Shown piece by piece: positions 32,650-43,734 of a DNA stretch of 64,000 bases. The notes beneath the pieces are model-generated. The model searched no databases. It saw only the letters and a program-made list of their open reading frames with translations, and was not told where the DNA came from. Both the position numbers and the translations under genes were made by a program. Source of the stretch: Gautieria morchelliformis (lineage: Eukaryota; Basidiomycota; Agaricomycetes; Gomphales; Gomphaceae); contig WHVA01000194.1 of assembly GCA_015179125.1 (NCBI GenBank), forward strand, positions 124,001 to 188,000, given 5' to 3'. Within the stretch, counting starts at the first letter, position 1. Every line of letters begins with the position of its first letter.

Positions 32650-35600
32650 TCAAGGAGCTCTAAGCAATACATCTTCATATACAATATTTTTGGTTTGCAC
32701 ACCCTCCTCAAGCAAGACCTTAACCCTGTTCCAGTTGGTCCCCCTTGATACACCAACATACAATTGACCATGTCCAAACACTGGATATCTCAGGTCCAGC
32801 CCAACCGTACCCAAAGACTGTCCCTGAGACTTGTTGATAGTCATTGCAAATGCCAAACGCACTGGAAACTGCCTCCTTTGCAGCACAAATGGCAATTCTC
32901 CTTCTGATGGCTTAATGATGATCCTGGGGATGAAAGCAATATTTCCTGCACGTGGACCTGAGATGATCCTGACCTCCAACACTCTAATGTTCATCCTCAC
33001 CAACCGCAGCCTTGTCCTATTGCATAGTCCCTGCATCTGATCCAAATTGTGCAACAGCATCAGAGGCACTCCGGGCTTGACTTCCAAGTGAGCAGGAGGT
33101 AGACTGCCCATCTCTATGGAATTCAGATACTCTGCAGGATACCGATCTGCATTGTTGGATTCCGTAATGGAATTTGCACAGTGCAAGACCTGAGCATCAC
33201 CTGGAAACTCCCTAAACACCATGGAATTGATCTCATTGACCTCAGTGTTTCTGGCACAGAGGATGACCCGCTCCAAAAAGTAATCATCCTGGGCAGGGAC
33301 TGGATTGCCAATGCCAGGGTATATTTCCTGGATCAGATCTTCAATTCCAGGGCCGCAAACCATGTGTTGAGGGAGTGAGAGGGTATGATCCAGTGGGAGA
33401 TCCTTTCCCTGGCCCACATTCTGCAGCCATTCTGCAAATCTGGCTCTGTCAGGGTCATTTCTCACCCGCATGTTCTCTGTCAGATGGAGGACCTTGATCT
33501 TTGGCCACAGATATGACTTCTGAAGGGTAGCTCCCACGATATTCTCCTTGGAGCCTTTAGGGACAATTGGGAGAGTCTGCTGAAAGTCACCTCCAAATGC
33601 GACTGTGATGCCACCAAAGGGTTGGTCAGGCTGGTCAAGGAAATCCCTCAGTGTCCTGTCAATGGCCTCTATGGCAAGGCGATGCTGCATTGCAGCCTCA
33701 TCCCAAATGAGGAGACTGGCCTTTCTCAGCATGTCAGCCTTGTCAGAGTTCTTTCTGATGGAGGAGAGAGAGTGCTCATGGACAGGAATGGGAATTCCAA
33801 GCATGCTATGAGAGGTTTTACCCTTAGTGAGGATAAGTGCAGCCATTGCAGATGAGGTTACTGCAAGCACAATGAGGCTCGCCACTCTACAGGAGTGGAT
33901 TAGAGTGTTCCACATGAATGATTTCCCTGCACCACCTGAGCCAGTGATGAAAAACATTTGTCCGTCAGGTTTGTCCTGAGCATCTTTGGTCAGTGCCGAC
34001 CGTAATATCTGATCATGCGCAGACCTTTGCCCCACTTTCAGCTTGGGAACCTCCTCATCAGCCTTTTCCCTCTCTTCAACAGGGTCATAGTCCCTCTGCT
34101 CAGCTATGAACCTGTTTCCAATGAGGGCCTCCCACTCGCCTGCATATCGTCAAAGCTGCTCAAGGACATTCCACCCTGCTGGAGGATTTTATCCAAGAGA
34201 AAGAGGCCAAAATCATAAACCTGATCATCCTGTGGATCCTGCATACGGTGTCTGATTTGGAGCTGATGTCTGAGATCATCACATATGTGCTCCTTGAAGC
34301 CATCCCATTGTCTGCCAGGCTGAGATGGATTGCAATGGCCAAGGATGGTGGCAAAGAGATGTCTGAGCTGAGCACCTGTTTTCATGCCACTGGCTTCCTG
34401 GAGACACAACCTCAGCTCCTGATCGTCATCCAGAAGTCCCCTTGCATGACAGGCCTCCTTGTAAGTAGCATATTGTATGCCATCCACTGACCTAAGCTCC
34501 TCAAAGGATCTAGCCCCCTTGACCACTGTGAGGAGAGTGCGCACAAAAAATCTCTCTCCTGATTTAGGGCTTGCAAAGTGAAGGCGACCGATGTTATAAC
34601 CTCCTTGGCGTGGTATCCATACCTTTTCCTGTGATTGCCAGGTAAACTGCTCAGGAAACTCCACATAGAGCAGAACACGTGCTTCAGGGTAGATATCATT
34701 GGCCTCAAAGTAAGCCATGAGCGGTGTCTTTTTTTGCCTCAGCCCTAATGAGGATGTTGTCCACATCCTCATTGGGATAAAAGATGATCGTGTGGTGGTC
34801 CTTTTCATGGACTGGCAGTGCCATGACTGCAGGCACCTGGGTGTGGATTTCCTGCTCCAGCAACCTCCAACAGGCCTCATGAGCACTGACATAGTGAGTG
34901 TCCAGGTACTGCTTAATTTCATCCTGGCTGCGACCAAACTCCATGGTGGTCCGATCATGGCCCTTGTAGAGATACTTGTGGATATACTTGATACACCTCA
35001 CATTGATGGTGAGTTCAGGGTTGATGTGACACCAGAATTTGAGCAAGAGCCGAGCAGAGTATGGCACAACCCATCTGTTGTCCAGCATGTCACCTCTGAC
35101 ATTGTGCAGCCTTCCATCATTGCGACGACGATATCTTGGATATCCATCCTCATTCAGACTGGTTTCCTCACAGAATGGCTTTGGGAAGTTTTTCTTGCAC
35201 TTGCCATTTTCCATGCAGGGTGCGTTTCGATTCATTTCTCCACAGGGACCATGTGTCATCAGCTCACAGACCAACTGGTAGAGGACAGGATGAGTCTCTG
35301 GATCAGGGAACTCTGCTGAAATCATTGAATCCACCTCATGTGGATGCCTGATCTTGGAATCTCTTGCAAACCAGATAAGAATATGCATGTGTGGGAGTCC
35401 CCTTTTCTGGAATTCAATGGTGTGGACGTGAGCGACGGTTTCCCCAAAAATCTTTTCCTTGACGATCAAGTCAATGAGGTATTTCTTTTTGAGCTGGAAC
35501 ACCTGTGACACCAAGTCAGGTCTGTCCTGAGGTGTTTGTCCAGGTAACAATGCACCCAATATCTCCTGCCAGTTGGGATTGGCAGTCATGGTAATAAAGA

Positions 35601-37638
35601 GATCGGCCACACCAAACTTCCTTGAAATGGCCAGAGAGTTCTGCAGGTTTTGCTGCATGTCCCGTGTCCCTCCTTGAAATGTGGCAGGCAGAATGGATTT
35701 TGTGCCCAAGCTGTTTGCATCTCTGTCATTGTCATTGCAATTAAATGCATCCACCATCTGGTTATACACCTCAGCACGCAGAGTGTGTTGATTTGTCCTG
35801 ATCCACCTCAGCCTGCTTTGCTCCGCAGCAGCCCAACAGTCTACAATGTACTGCTGGAATAATTTGCCAGCATGCAGGAGTGTTGTAGGTTCTTGTCTCC
35901 TCTGGAGGAGACGATATGAATGGTACTGAATTTGGGTGACCTGCCCAGGTCGCTCAAGCTCACCTGGTAATTGGCGATAGCGAATACCTGGTTGCCACCC
36001 CAACTCTGCCCTGGGAAAGAGCAAGACATAGTGAAGAGAGGCATAGTTTGGATTGGTATCCAATACCCTTCTGAAAGGTCCACCTCTGAGCTGGAAAATA
36101 AGATCCCTAGGTTCAGGGTTGATGTCATCTCCAGGAAGAACCACCACAATCTCATCTGCAGTAGGGATATTATACCTCCTAGGATCCCTGTATTCCCTGT
36201 AAGTGAGCCTCGCCTGGATCTCACCATTCTGTCCATGATCTCTGAGCTTCTCAGCTGCTTGTTTATATATGGCAACATGACGATTGCAGACCAGGAGCAT
36301 TTCCTGCAAGTCTCCCATGACAGTTGGAGACAAACCTGGGTTATACATCTTCCTCTTTGCCAAAGCCAAATGCTGTAAATATATGTAAAGCTGGGCATAC
36401 GTTGTATCCGGTTCATGGTCTGGGAGGAGAGAGCCATGAATATGATACAGTTCACCCTGTATCTTGAGGACATATGGACCACGACCCGCCCGAAGCAAAT
36501 CTTTATCAAAGTTGGCCCCCAAGGAAGTGAATGCAAACACAGCATTATACTGCCTGATATTCTGGCAAAACTCTTTTGCCTCAGGGTCTTGGCCTTCTAA
36601 GAGCCGTCTCAATGGGTGAGGGGGCACTGGCAGCTCTGGAAGCTGCACCTTTCCTTGCATGCAGCAATCACCAAAACGGTCCTCTGCATTTGTAGAGCTT
36701 TGCAGATGCTCTGCAAACCAGTGTAATGCTCCACATTTAGGACAGGCCACATCCATGGGACCCAGATCATGAGGCTGCACATCTGCCTCAATTATTCTAG
36801 AGCGACCTAGTGGAATAGCAGGAGGTCGCTGAGCACCACGCCGAGGTCGCTGAGGATGTTGCCGAGGTATGGGGAGTGGAGGAGGCAGCTGAGGTGCAGG
36901 GAGTGGCTGAGGATTGGGAGGTGGTGGTGGATGAGGTGGTACCAATGGAGGTCTGAGAATTGCATCTTCCTCTTGTCTGATTGCATTAGCCTGGGCCTGA
37001 AATGCTGCCCCTCCTGCAGAACCCACAACAGGAGGGTTAGCCCCCTGTCTACGTCTTTCCAATTGCTGCAATACAGCAGCCTGCTGATCCACCTGAGCAC
37101 ACAAGTCTGCAATAAATGCAGAACCTACTACAGGTGCTGGCTGTACAGGGTCTGGCTGATTTCTTCTCACGGGCTGTAATGGAGGGAGAGCTGCTTTCTG
37201 AGCAAGGAGGGCTGCCACCTGCACTCTGGGACTGGGATCAGGAGGATGTGATGGCCCAGCAACAGGTTCTTGACGTGATGATGGTGGAAGTGTGGGAGGG
37301 CGTGATGGCCCAGCAACAGGTTGTTGACCTGATGATGGTGCACAAGTGTGGGATGGTGTGATGGCCCAGCAACAGGTTGTTGATATGACAATGGTGTAAG
37401 TGTGGGAGGGTGTGATGGCCCAGCAACAGGTTGTTGACATGACGATGGTGCAAGCATGGGAGGGCGTGATGGTTAGCAACAGGTTGTTGACCTGACGATG
37501 GTGCAAGCATGGGAGGGCCTGATGGCCCAGCAACAGGTTGTTGATGTGATGATGGTGCAAGCATGGGAGTGTGTAAATATAGATATTTACCTGTGTTGCC
37601 GCGAGGCAACACATAATAGCTGGTAGCTTACATAGCAC
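32650..37638 (-). pseudogene. Helitron Rep/helicase protein, frameshifted
   Basis: The frame at 37638-34705 carries an N-terminal Pro-rich repeat region, then the Helitron-like N domain with HTIEFQKRGLPHMHILIWF (the HUH metal site) and the tyrosine motif CIKYIHKYLYKGHD. At about 34730 an A-run of seven puts the next block (TPLMAYFEAND...) into another frame; one A fewer would restore it. At about 34140 a second one-base loss separates SSFDDM from AGEWEALIGNRF. The third frame (34035-32650) is the helicase: FFITGSGGAGKSF (Walker A), LLIWDEAAM (Walker B), VAFGGDFQQTLPIV, LTENMR, and MTINKSQGQSLGTVGLDLR. The domains are all present but the chain is broken twice, so this copy should not be active unless the homopolymer change is a sequencing error. 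Confidence 0.85.
37240..37590. repeat. Tandem repeat of about 51-57 bp inside the Helitron N-terminus
   Basis: About six units, each containing GGCCCAGCAACAGGTT, lie in a row. On the minus strand they encode a QQPVAGPS unit. Unit lengths differ (one copy has GGTTAGC in place of GGCCCAGC), which shifts the frame between units. Confidence 0.75.
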
Positions 37639-37929
37639 CAGTGGGTCCTTGCAGACCCACTGTATAGTTCTTGCGTGGGAATCCCCTGGGATTCCCCAGC
37701 TTATCTCTACTTGTAACTGTCACTACGTCGTACTAGAATCACCACCGTTTGGTCGAGTTCTGTTACCTTGTGATACCACAAGTAATAAGCCACACATCTT
37801 ACACCTTTTTGAACTTCCAACGACTGTTTGCCTAGCAAACAGTTGAAGAGTGGTTCCTGCAGCATCTTAGACAAGATCTGCTGTGCTGATGATTGGAAAA
37901 TCGTCAGAAAACGAATGTAGTACAACATA

Positions 37930-40900
37930 AGATAGAAGTCGTTTAAATGCGGCACCTTTACGTAAGCTCAGGTCCATCCAACGGTGAGCTCAATAAGTCT
38001 CGAAGGCAGAAACTTTTTGCCAGAATGCTTCCTAGATTCCATTTGGGTTATGCATAGCTACACTTTCTAGGAGAGACTTGGGAAATATCTACATTACTGG
38101 AGGAGAAATATCATGTTCAAAGTGTGACACAAAAAATTTTCCAAATTATTTTTTTTGATATCCTAGAGTGATTCTACGCAATTTCGATATTTGGACCGCA
38201 GAATTTGGCGGTCACATGAATGATCACGTGATACATTTGTCAGCTTCGGAGGCCGAAGAAAAAACAACGCACTACCGCTCCTAGGCCCTTCCTACCCCCT
38301 CCGCTTCTCAAGATAGTTATAACTGAACAATCTGAGCCACAAGATGGGACGAAAATCTAAAAACAAAGCTTCTCGAGTCCACAATCTCAAATCCGCGCGT
38401 CCAAGGTCACCAAAGAACGCAGTCACGGTTGCAGAGGAGTCAGCGGATTCAGATGATGAGTACGTACCTTCGTTGATGAGCACACTTCACACGCAGCTGA
38501 GTGAGAGGATGGTGCTTCTAGATGGCTTCCAGTGCTTGGAGATGAAGGATTTATTACGGGGTCAGATGACGAAGATTCAGTGGGGTCGGATGACGAAGAT
38601 TCAGCGGGATCAGAAGATGAAGAGGCCGAAGATGAAATACATACCGATGCTGAGCTATTGACATTCGCAGAAACACTGCAGAAGGCTCATGATGCTGCTG
38701 CTGCCGCTGAAGGAGAGAGCCAAAAGAAGAGAAAGCGGTCAAGACACTACACCGGGAATTCAGTGAGGTCGAAACAGCGGTGGGCTGCAAAAAGAAGAGA
38801 CATAACCAATGCAGGGAATAAACTAATCACAAGTTTCTTCTCCAAAACAAATAAAAGTGTCACGGTACCTGGAGACGTTGTAGAACTATTGTCAGATCCT
38901 TCGTCGGACAAAGAGCGTGCAGTGGAGACCCAGGTATGCTGTTCGGTTCACTGTTGATTTAAATTCTCACCTGAAGCCTGCTTAGCCTGCTGTTATTCCA
39001 CAACCACCGAGGAAAGTGCGAGCGACTCAGAGTCTCAGGAAGAGGCTGAGACCGGAAATACAGGCGAAGCGCAGATAAACAGTGCAGACGAGGCTGCACA
39101 AAAAATACAGCAGCTGCTTCAAAACTTACGAGATGAGAGCCTGCCAAATGCCACAGACAGGGCACTGGGTAGCCTTAACTGGCGTGATTTCCCTGCACTG
39201 CGTCAAGCACAATCAAAGCTCACGGTGCTTAGTAAAGATAGGAAACTAGGTGTGTTCTTCCGGAGCTGACTCACCGTGATGGTTGGTACTCTGAACCTGT
39301 ACCTTGACCCTGAGCTTTTGTTTTCATGGCGCGAAGCATCCCTACTCGCTGCCAGAGCAGCAGGTAAAGGAAATCGACATGCACGAGCTTTGCGTTCTTG
39401 GATCCACCGGTTTCTGGCCAGTGGCAAACTGCCGGTGCATCGGTATGGTCGGCGTACTTGTTCAGTTCTGGAGGATGAAGACTTGTCCCAGGCAATTCAG
39501 CTACACATGCAGTCAATTGCAAAGGAGGGTTACATATGAGCACAAGACGTTGTTGATTATATGGCAACCCCAGAGATGCAGGAACGACTTGGTGACAAAA
39601 AACCTAAAATCAGCCTCTTAACTGCACAGCGGTGGTTGCACAAACTTGATTGGCGGTTTTCAAGGAAACGAAATGGGATGTATATTGATGGCCATGAACG
39701 TGATGATGTTGTGGCATATCGTTGCGGGTTTCTGGCACGCTGGGAAGAATACACAAAGCGAATGGTCACATATGACCATTTAGGCAATGTGCTCACCACA
39801 CCTGATGGATTCTCTGTACCTGGAGGTCGGTTTCGGCTCATTTTGGTCACGCATGATGAGTCGACATTTTATGCAAATGATTGTCGAAAAACGAAATGGA
39901 TACATTCAAGTGAGAAGGCAGTGCCAGAGCGGAAAGGGGAAGGACCATCTCTCATGGTGTCAGACTTTCTTACATCTGAATGGGGTCGTTTAAAGGATGA
40001 TAATGAGTGAGTACCTTTACCTTCAACTGGTTTATGTTTTGAAATGTGTCCAGCGAGGCCCGAATTGTGTTCAAAGCTGGCAAGAACCGAGACGGTTATT
40101 TTTTCACAGAGGATTTACTCAAACAGGTTGAGAGCGCAGTGGATATATTTGAATCCAAAACAAATGGCACAGCAACAGGACTATTTATGTTTGATAATGC
40201 TCCAAGCCACCAGAAATGTGCTGCCGATGCACTCTCTGCTCGTAGGATGATCAAATCACCACGAGAAATATGGATGCATGAAAAGGATGGTCCAAAGATG
40301 CGGGATGGTAAATTTGCTGATGGAACACCCCAGCCTCTCTATTTCCCTGAGAATCACCCCACAATGCCAGGCTGGTTCAAGGGCATGGATGTCATAATAA
40401 AAGAGCGGGGTCTCTGGCCAGCAACTGGACTTCTTGCACAATGTGCAGGGTTTAAGTGCAAGGCTGGCCGCACAGATTGCTGTTGCCGGCGGCTTCTATT
40501 CACCCAACCAGACTTTGCCTCACAGAAGTCCGAATTGGAAGAATATATCACCTCCCAGGGGCATATTTGTGATTTTTACCCAAAATTTCATTGCAAACTC
40601 AATTTCATTGAGCAATACTGGGGTGCAGCAAAATTACGCTATCGATCCAGCACGTGCACCACCAACATCGATGAGATGCAAGCAAACATGCTTGCCTGTC
40701 TAGACAATGTCCCCCTGGTACAGATTCAGAGGTGTGTAAGAATTGATTCTTATTAGCTGATTCTAACTTTTCAACAGGTATGCTAATAGGTCAGCCAGAT
40801 TTATAGATGCCTATAAAAAGGGGTTGAATGGGGCGCAAGCTGTCTGGGCAAACCGGAAATACCATGGCCATCGTACTTTACCTCCAAACATTATGTCCAA

Positions 40901-41084
40901 TCTTGACAAAGAATTCATGTAAACTGATTTGATAGTGGTCACTGCTCTTATTGGATGTATCATTGCACCCAGGTGCTGTCTCGACTAAGAATTTTTTTTT
41001 TTTTTCCAAGACAAGGATTTGGCGCATCACGTGACATAAGCGCCCATATTATGTAAAGGTGCCGCATTTAAATGGCTTCTATCT
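37930..41084 (+). mobile_element. TIR DNA transposon with TA flanks (DDE, Tc1/mariner-like)
   Basis: Matching inverted ends of about 35 bp sit at 37930-37964 and 41050-41084. Both read inward AGATAGAAG, two variable positions, then TTTAAATGCGGCACCTTTAC. Each end is bordered by TA (37928-37929 and 41085-41086), the usual Tc1/mariner target duplication. Outside the TA, flanks still show partial inverted similarity (TGTAGTA), so the true ends could be slightly further out. It separates the Helitron from the gypsy remnant and probably removed or replaced the gypsy 5' LTR. Confidence 0.75.
38344..40920 (+). pseudogene. DDE transposase of the TIR element, with in-frame stops
   Basis: The N-terminal part (38344 to about 39240) is basic then acidic: MGRKSKNKASRV, GSDDEDSVGSDDEDSAG, KQRWAAKRRDITNAGNKLI. 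It has short introns. The core reads HKLDWRFSRKRNGMYIDGHE, HDESTFYANDCRKTKW (first Asp), GLFMFDNAPSHQK (second Asp) and FHCKLNFIEQYWGAAK (Glu). The end is SARFIDAYKKGLNGAQAVW up to the stop at 40920. Two in-frame TGA codons interrupt it, at about 39268 (after VFFRS) and 39537 (after KEGYI, before AQDVVDYM). The first might lie in an unspliced intron; the second has reading frame continuing on both sides. The TIRs look better kept than the gene. Confidence 0.75.
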
Positions 41085-41163
41085 TACTACAATCGACTGT
41101 GCGCCTGCGATGTACCTGCTCAGTTGAACGACGTGATCTAGCAGTTCGCGCAACAAAACCCCG

Positions 41164-43698
41164 GTGCAGCCTAGCGACACCACGGCTGACACTACCGTGG
41201 GCTCAGGGCCCAGGGAAATAGAAGACGGTGAAGTCATAGACCTCGCTGCACCCGTCCTGGCACCAGAGGACATGGACACCATTGACCACGTGTCTCCAAG
41301 CGTGGATGAAGTGGAGGGACAGGACGGGGACAAGTCACGCTCCCCATCCCGCTTGCCCCCACCTCACGATAAGGGCAAGGGCCAAGCCAGATCACCGATC
41401 AGCAATGACAAAGGCTCAGCATCGGACCGGACATCGTGACAAGTTAAGAGCCGCGACGCAGCCCCCCGGTCAAAAGATCGGACAACCGTTGCTCCTCCCA
41501 AGGAACAACATCAAAAACGACGAGCACCTGAGGACAGTCAGGACTCGGAATACTTGAGCCCAAGTTGAAAGAGCTCAAGGACAAACACCGCTGATGAAAC
41601 AACGGTGACCGTGCGGCTGAACAGTCAGCTACACGAAGCAACCCAACGCATCAGCCACGCCGATGCGAGATAGGCCGCGAACTGGAGAACGGCAGACGGG
41701 ATTGCCGGCATAGTCACGACGGCATGCGGACTAGCCAGGTCGCTCATGGGCCTGCAAGCATCGCTGGCTGAATCCCGCACGGACGTGCGCCAGAGCAACA
41801 CAGAAATTGCCGGTGTAAGGGCGATGCTACAAGCCCTTGAAGACAAGAATGAGCGTCGCTGCCACTGAGGGTCGCATAGAGCGACAGACAGCAGGCGCGA
41901 CAGTGCTGCTGAAGATCAGCGTGAAGCGCACGATCGGTGATGAATGCCGCCGCCGAACATCCCGTCCGTGCAGGACATACAGTTCAGGAATGAATCGAGA
42001 AACCGTGGGACCAACACGGCCCCAGTGAGGGATGGCAAAACCATCCAACAGGCGATCCGCAAACAGGTGGCCTCGGAGGTCAACTCCGAGGACACGGCTG
42101 CGAGCCTGGAGCTCGAAGTCAAGCACTGGCAACGGAAAGAGGCGCAAGCTGCCCGTCACTATACACGCACCCTGGAGCTGGGCAGACAGCACGCCGAAGA
42201 GGCAGTGACTCGAGCGCAGACCACCCAGCTGCCGAACGAGCAGCAGGAGCGTGTCATTCAGGAGGCCAGACAAGCACGTTCTGCTCTCTCAAGAAGACTA
42301 TGAGCCCAGAACGCAGGATTGACAGGGGACGCCCGACATCAATCCCCGCGAAGCAGTGAGCAGTTAGAAACTGCCCCGCCATGCGCCGCGGTGCAGCCGT
42401 GTGAAAGGTCCGTTGCCTTGACTGAAGGTTAAGGCATCCCAGACCAAATTGAAGGCCCACAGGAGCCATATGACAGTGTCACATGGATGATCCGTGTAGC
42501 GCTCGCAGACGCTGCAGACACGGACCCTGAAAAGTCTGTGCTTGCGAAAGCCGGCGTAAAGCTGGCACACCCCGAGGCATACGCTGGAGGTTCGGTCCTT
42601 GAAGAATTCGAGGGGTTTGTAGCGGGCATCTTGAGGTGGCTCAAGATGAACTGCCTACTAGGGCCAACCACCGTGCAGATGCAGGTGGATTACCTGGGCA
42701 CTCGCCTAACCGGCAAAGCCCAAGAATGGTTTGTTCGAAACGTTGAGCGTTTCGATCGTCAGGTCCGTGAATGGACCTTGGAAATGGCTATGCAAGGGCT
42801 GCAGAAGAGATTCATGCACACCCTCACATATCACCATGTGTCGAACAAATCTGACGCAGTTGTGCAAGGCACGAAGACCGTTCAGGAAATGCTGAACGAG
42901 CTCACGAAGTACTCAGCACGAATGATACAACTGCCCGATGAATACACGCTCCAGAGACGGTTCGTGTCAGCATTGGGCGATACATTGTGCAATGAAGTCC
43001 TGAAGAAACGCTACAACGCCGAGTCCAGCTTGATCGAGCAGCTCTTCGAAGCTGCCCGAATGATCGAGGAGGCATCTCGGTACAACCAAGGGATGCGCCG
43101 GGCAGAAGCCATGGCCGCAACGGCCATCACGTCACAGCTTGCGATGAGCAAGCCATCCGCACAGTTGGGCTTTAACAAGCCCATTGCATTCCAGGCAAAC
43201 AATGCCTTCCGCCGACCCATGGTGACAAATCTGCCACAAACAGGTTGTCTGCAAAAGCCATCCGGCCGTCCTCCAGATAGGCTGCAAAATTCCCATAGCA
43301 GCGCAAGCTGCTTTGAATGCGGCCAGACAGGCTACATTAAGGCGAATTGCCCATGCCTGAAGCCGAAAGTGCGGACAGCGGCCATACGGCAGGACGACAA
43401 TGAGGGTCCAGAGGACCCCATCAATACCTCTCTTCAAGAGGTTGAAGAGGGGGAGGGTGACCCTCAGGAAACTGAGGATCAAGAAGGGAATGGCAAGCCA
43501 GCAGAAGCCTGGGAGCTGGAACCATCCCAATACTATGATTGGGATGAAGACATGGCAGACAACCAGACTGCCTACAGATCCAGCGTGATTAGAATTGCAC
43601 AGGTAGACGAGACAGCCAAAGTCATGGCTGCTCGAATGACGGCCCCAGACAAGGTGGCCAAACTGATGTATCATCATCGGAGCAAACACCGCACGTGA
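41164..43698 (+). pseudogene. Gypsy gag with degenerate zinc knuckle
   Basis: A capsid-like domain starts within the open frame at 42487: FEGFVAGILRWLKMNCLLGP, YLGTRLTGKAQEWFV, and TYHHVSNKSDAVVQG. The nucleocapsid knuckle reads CFECGQTGYIKANC, with Tyr where CCHC has His. An acidic linker follows. Upstream (41164 to 42300), the frame is broken by TGA and TAG codons, for example after SASDRTS (41439), after YLSPS and after SHADAR. The 403-residue open frame from 42487 is the best kept part. Confidence 0.75.
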
Positions 43699-43734
43699 CC
43701 GGTATGGCCACGCAGCGAAAACCCTACCCTGTCA

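Larger units (their letters stand above)
32497..37700 (-). mobile_element. Helitron rolling-circle transposon (decayed autonomous copy)
   Basis: Read on the minus strand, the element ends CTAG followed by a host T at 32496, exactly the Helitron 3' rule. A GC-rich hairpin of six base pairs (CCCGCG, loop, CGCGGG at 32508-32524) lies about 7 bp before it. The inside encodes a Rep-type HUH nuclease and a Pif1-type helicase. The 5' end is not certain. A TC following A in the palindromic stretch TCCCAGGGGATTCCC near 37683-37697 is one candidate. Two tandem 18-bp copies of AGGTCAAATGCATCGGTA-like sequence lie at about 32530-32566. Confidence 0.8.

Noticed and set aside
37240..37590. CRISPR-like spaced repeats
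   Set aside because: Units are contiguous tandem repeats without unique spacers, inside a Helitron ORF in a eukaryote.
39250..39560. In-frame TGA codons read as selenocysteine
   Set aside because: Most fungi, including those studied among basidiomycetes, lack selenoprotein synthesis; decay of a transposon gene is simpler.
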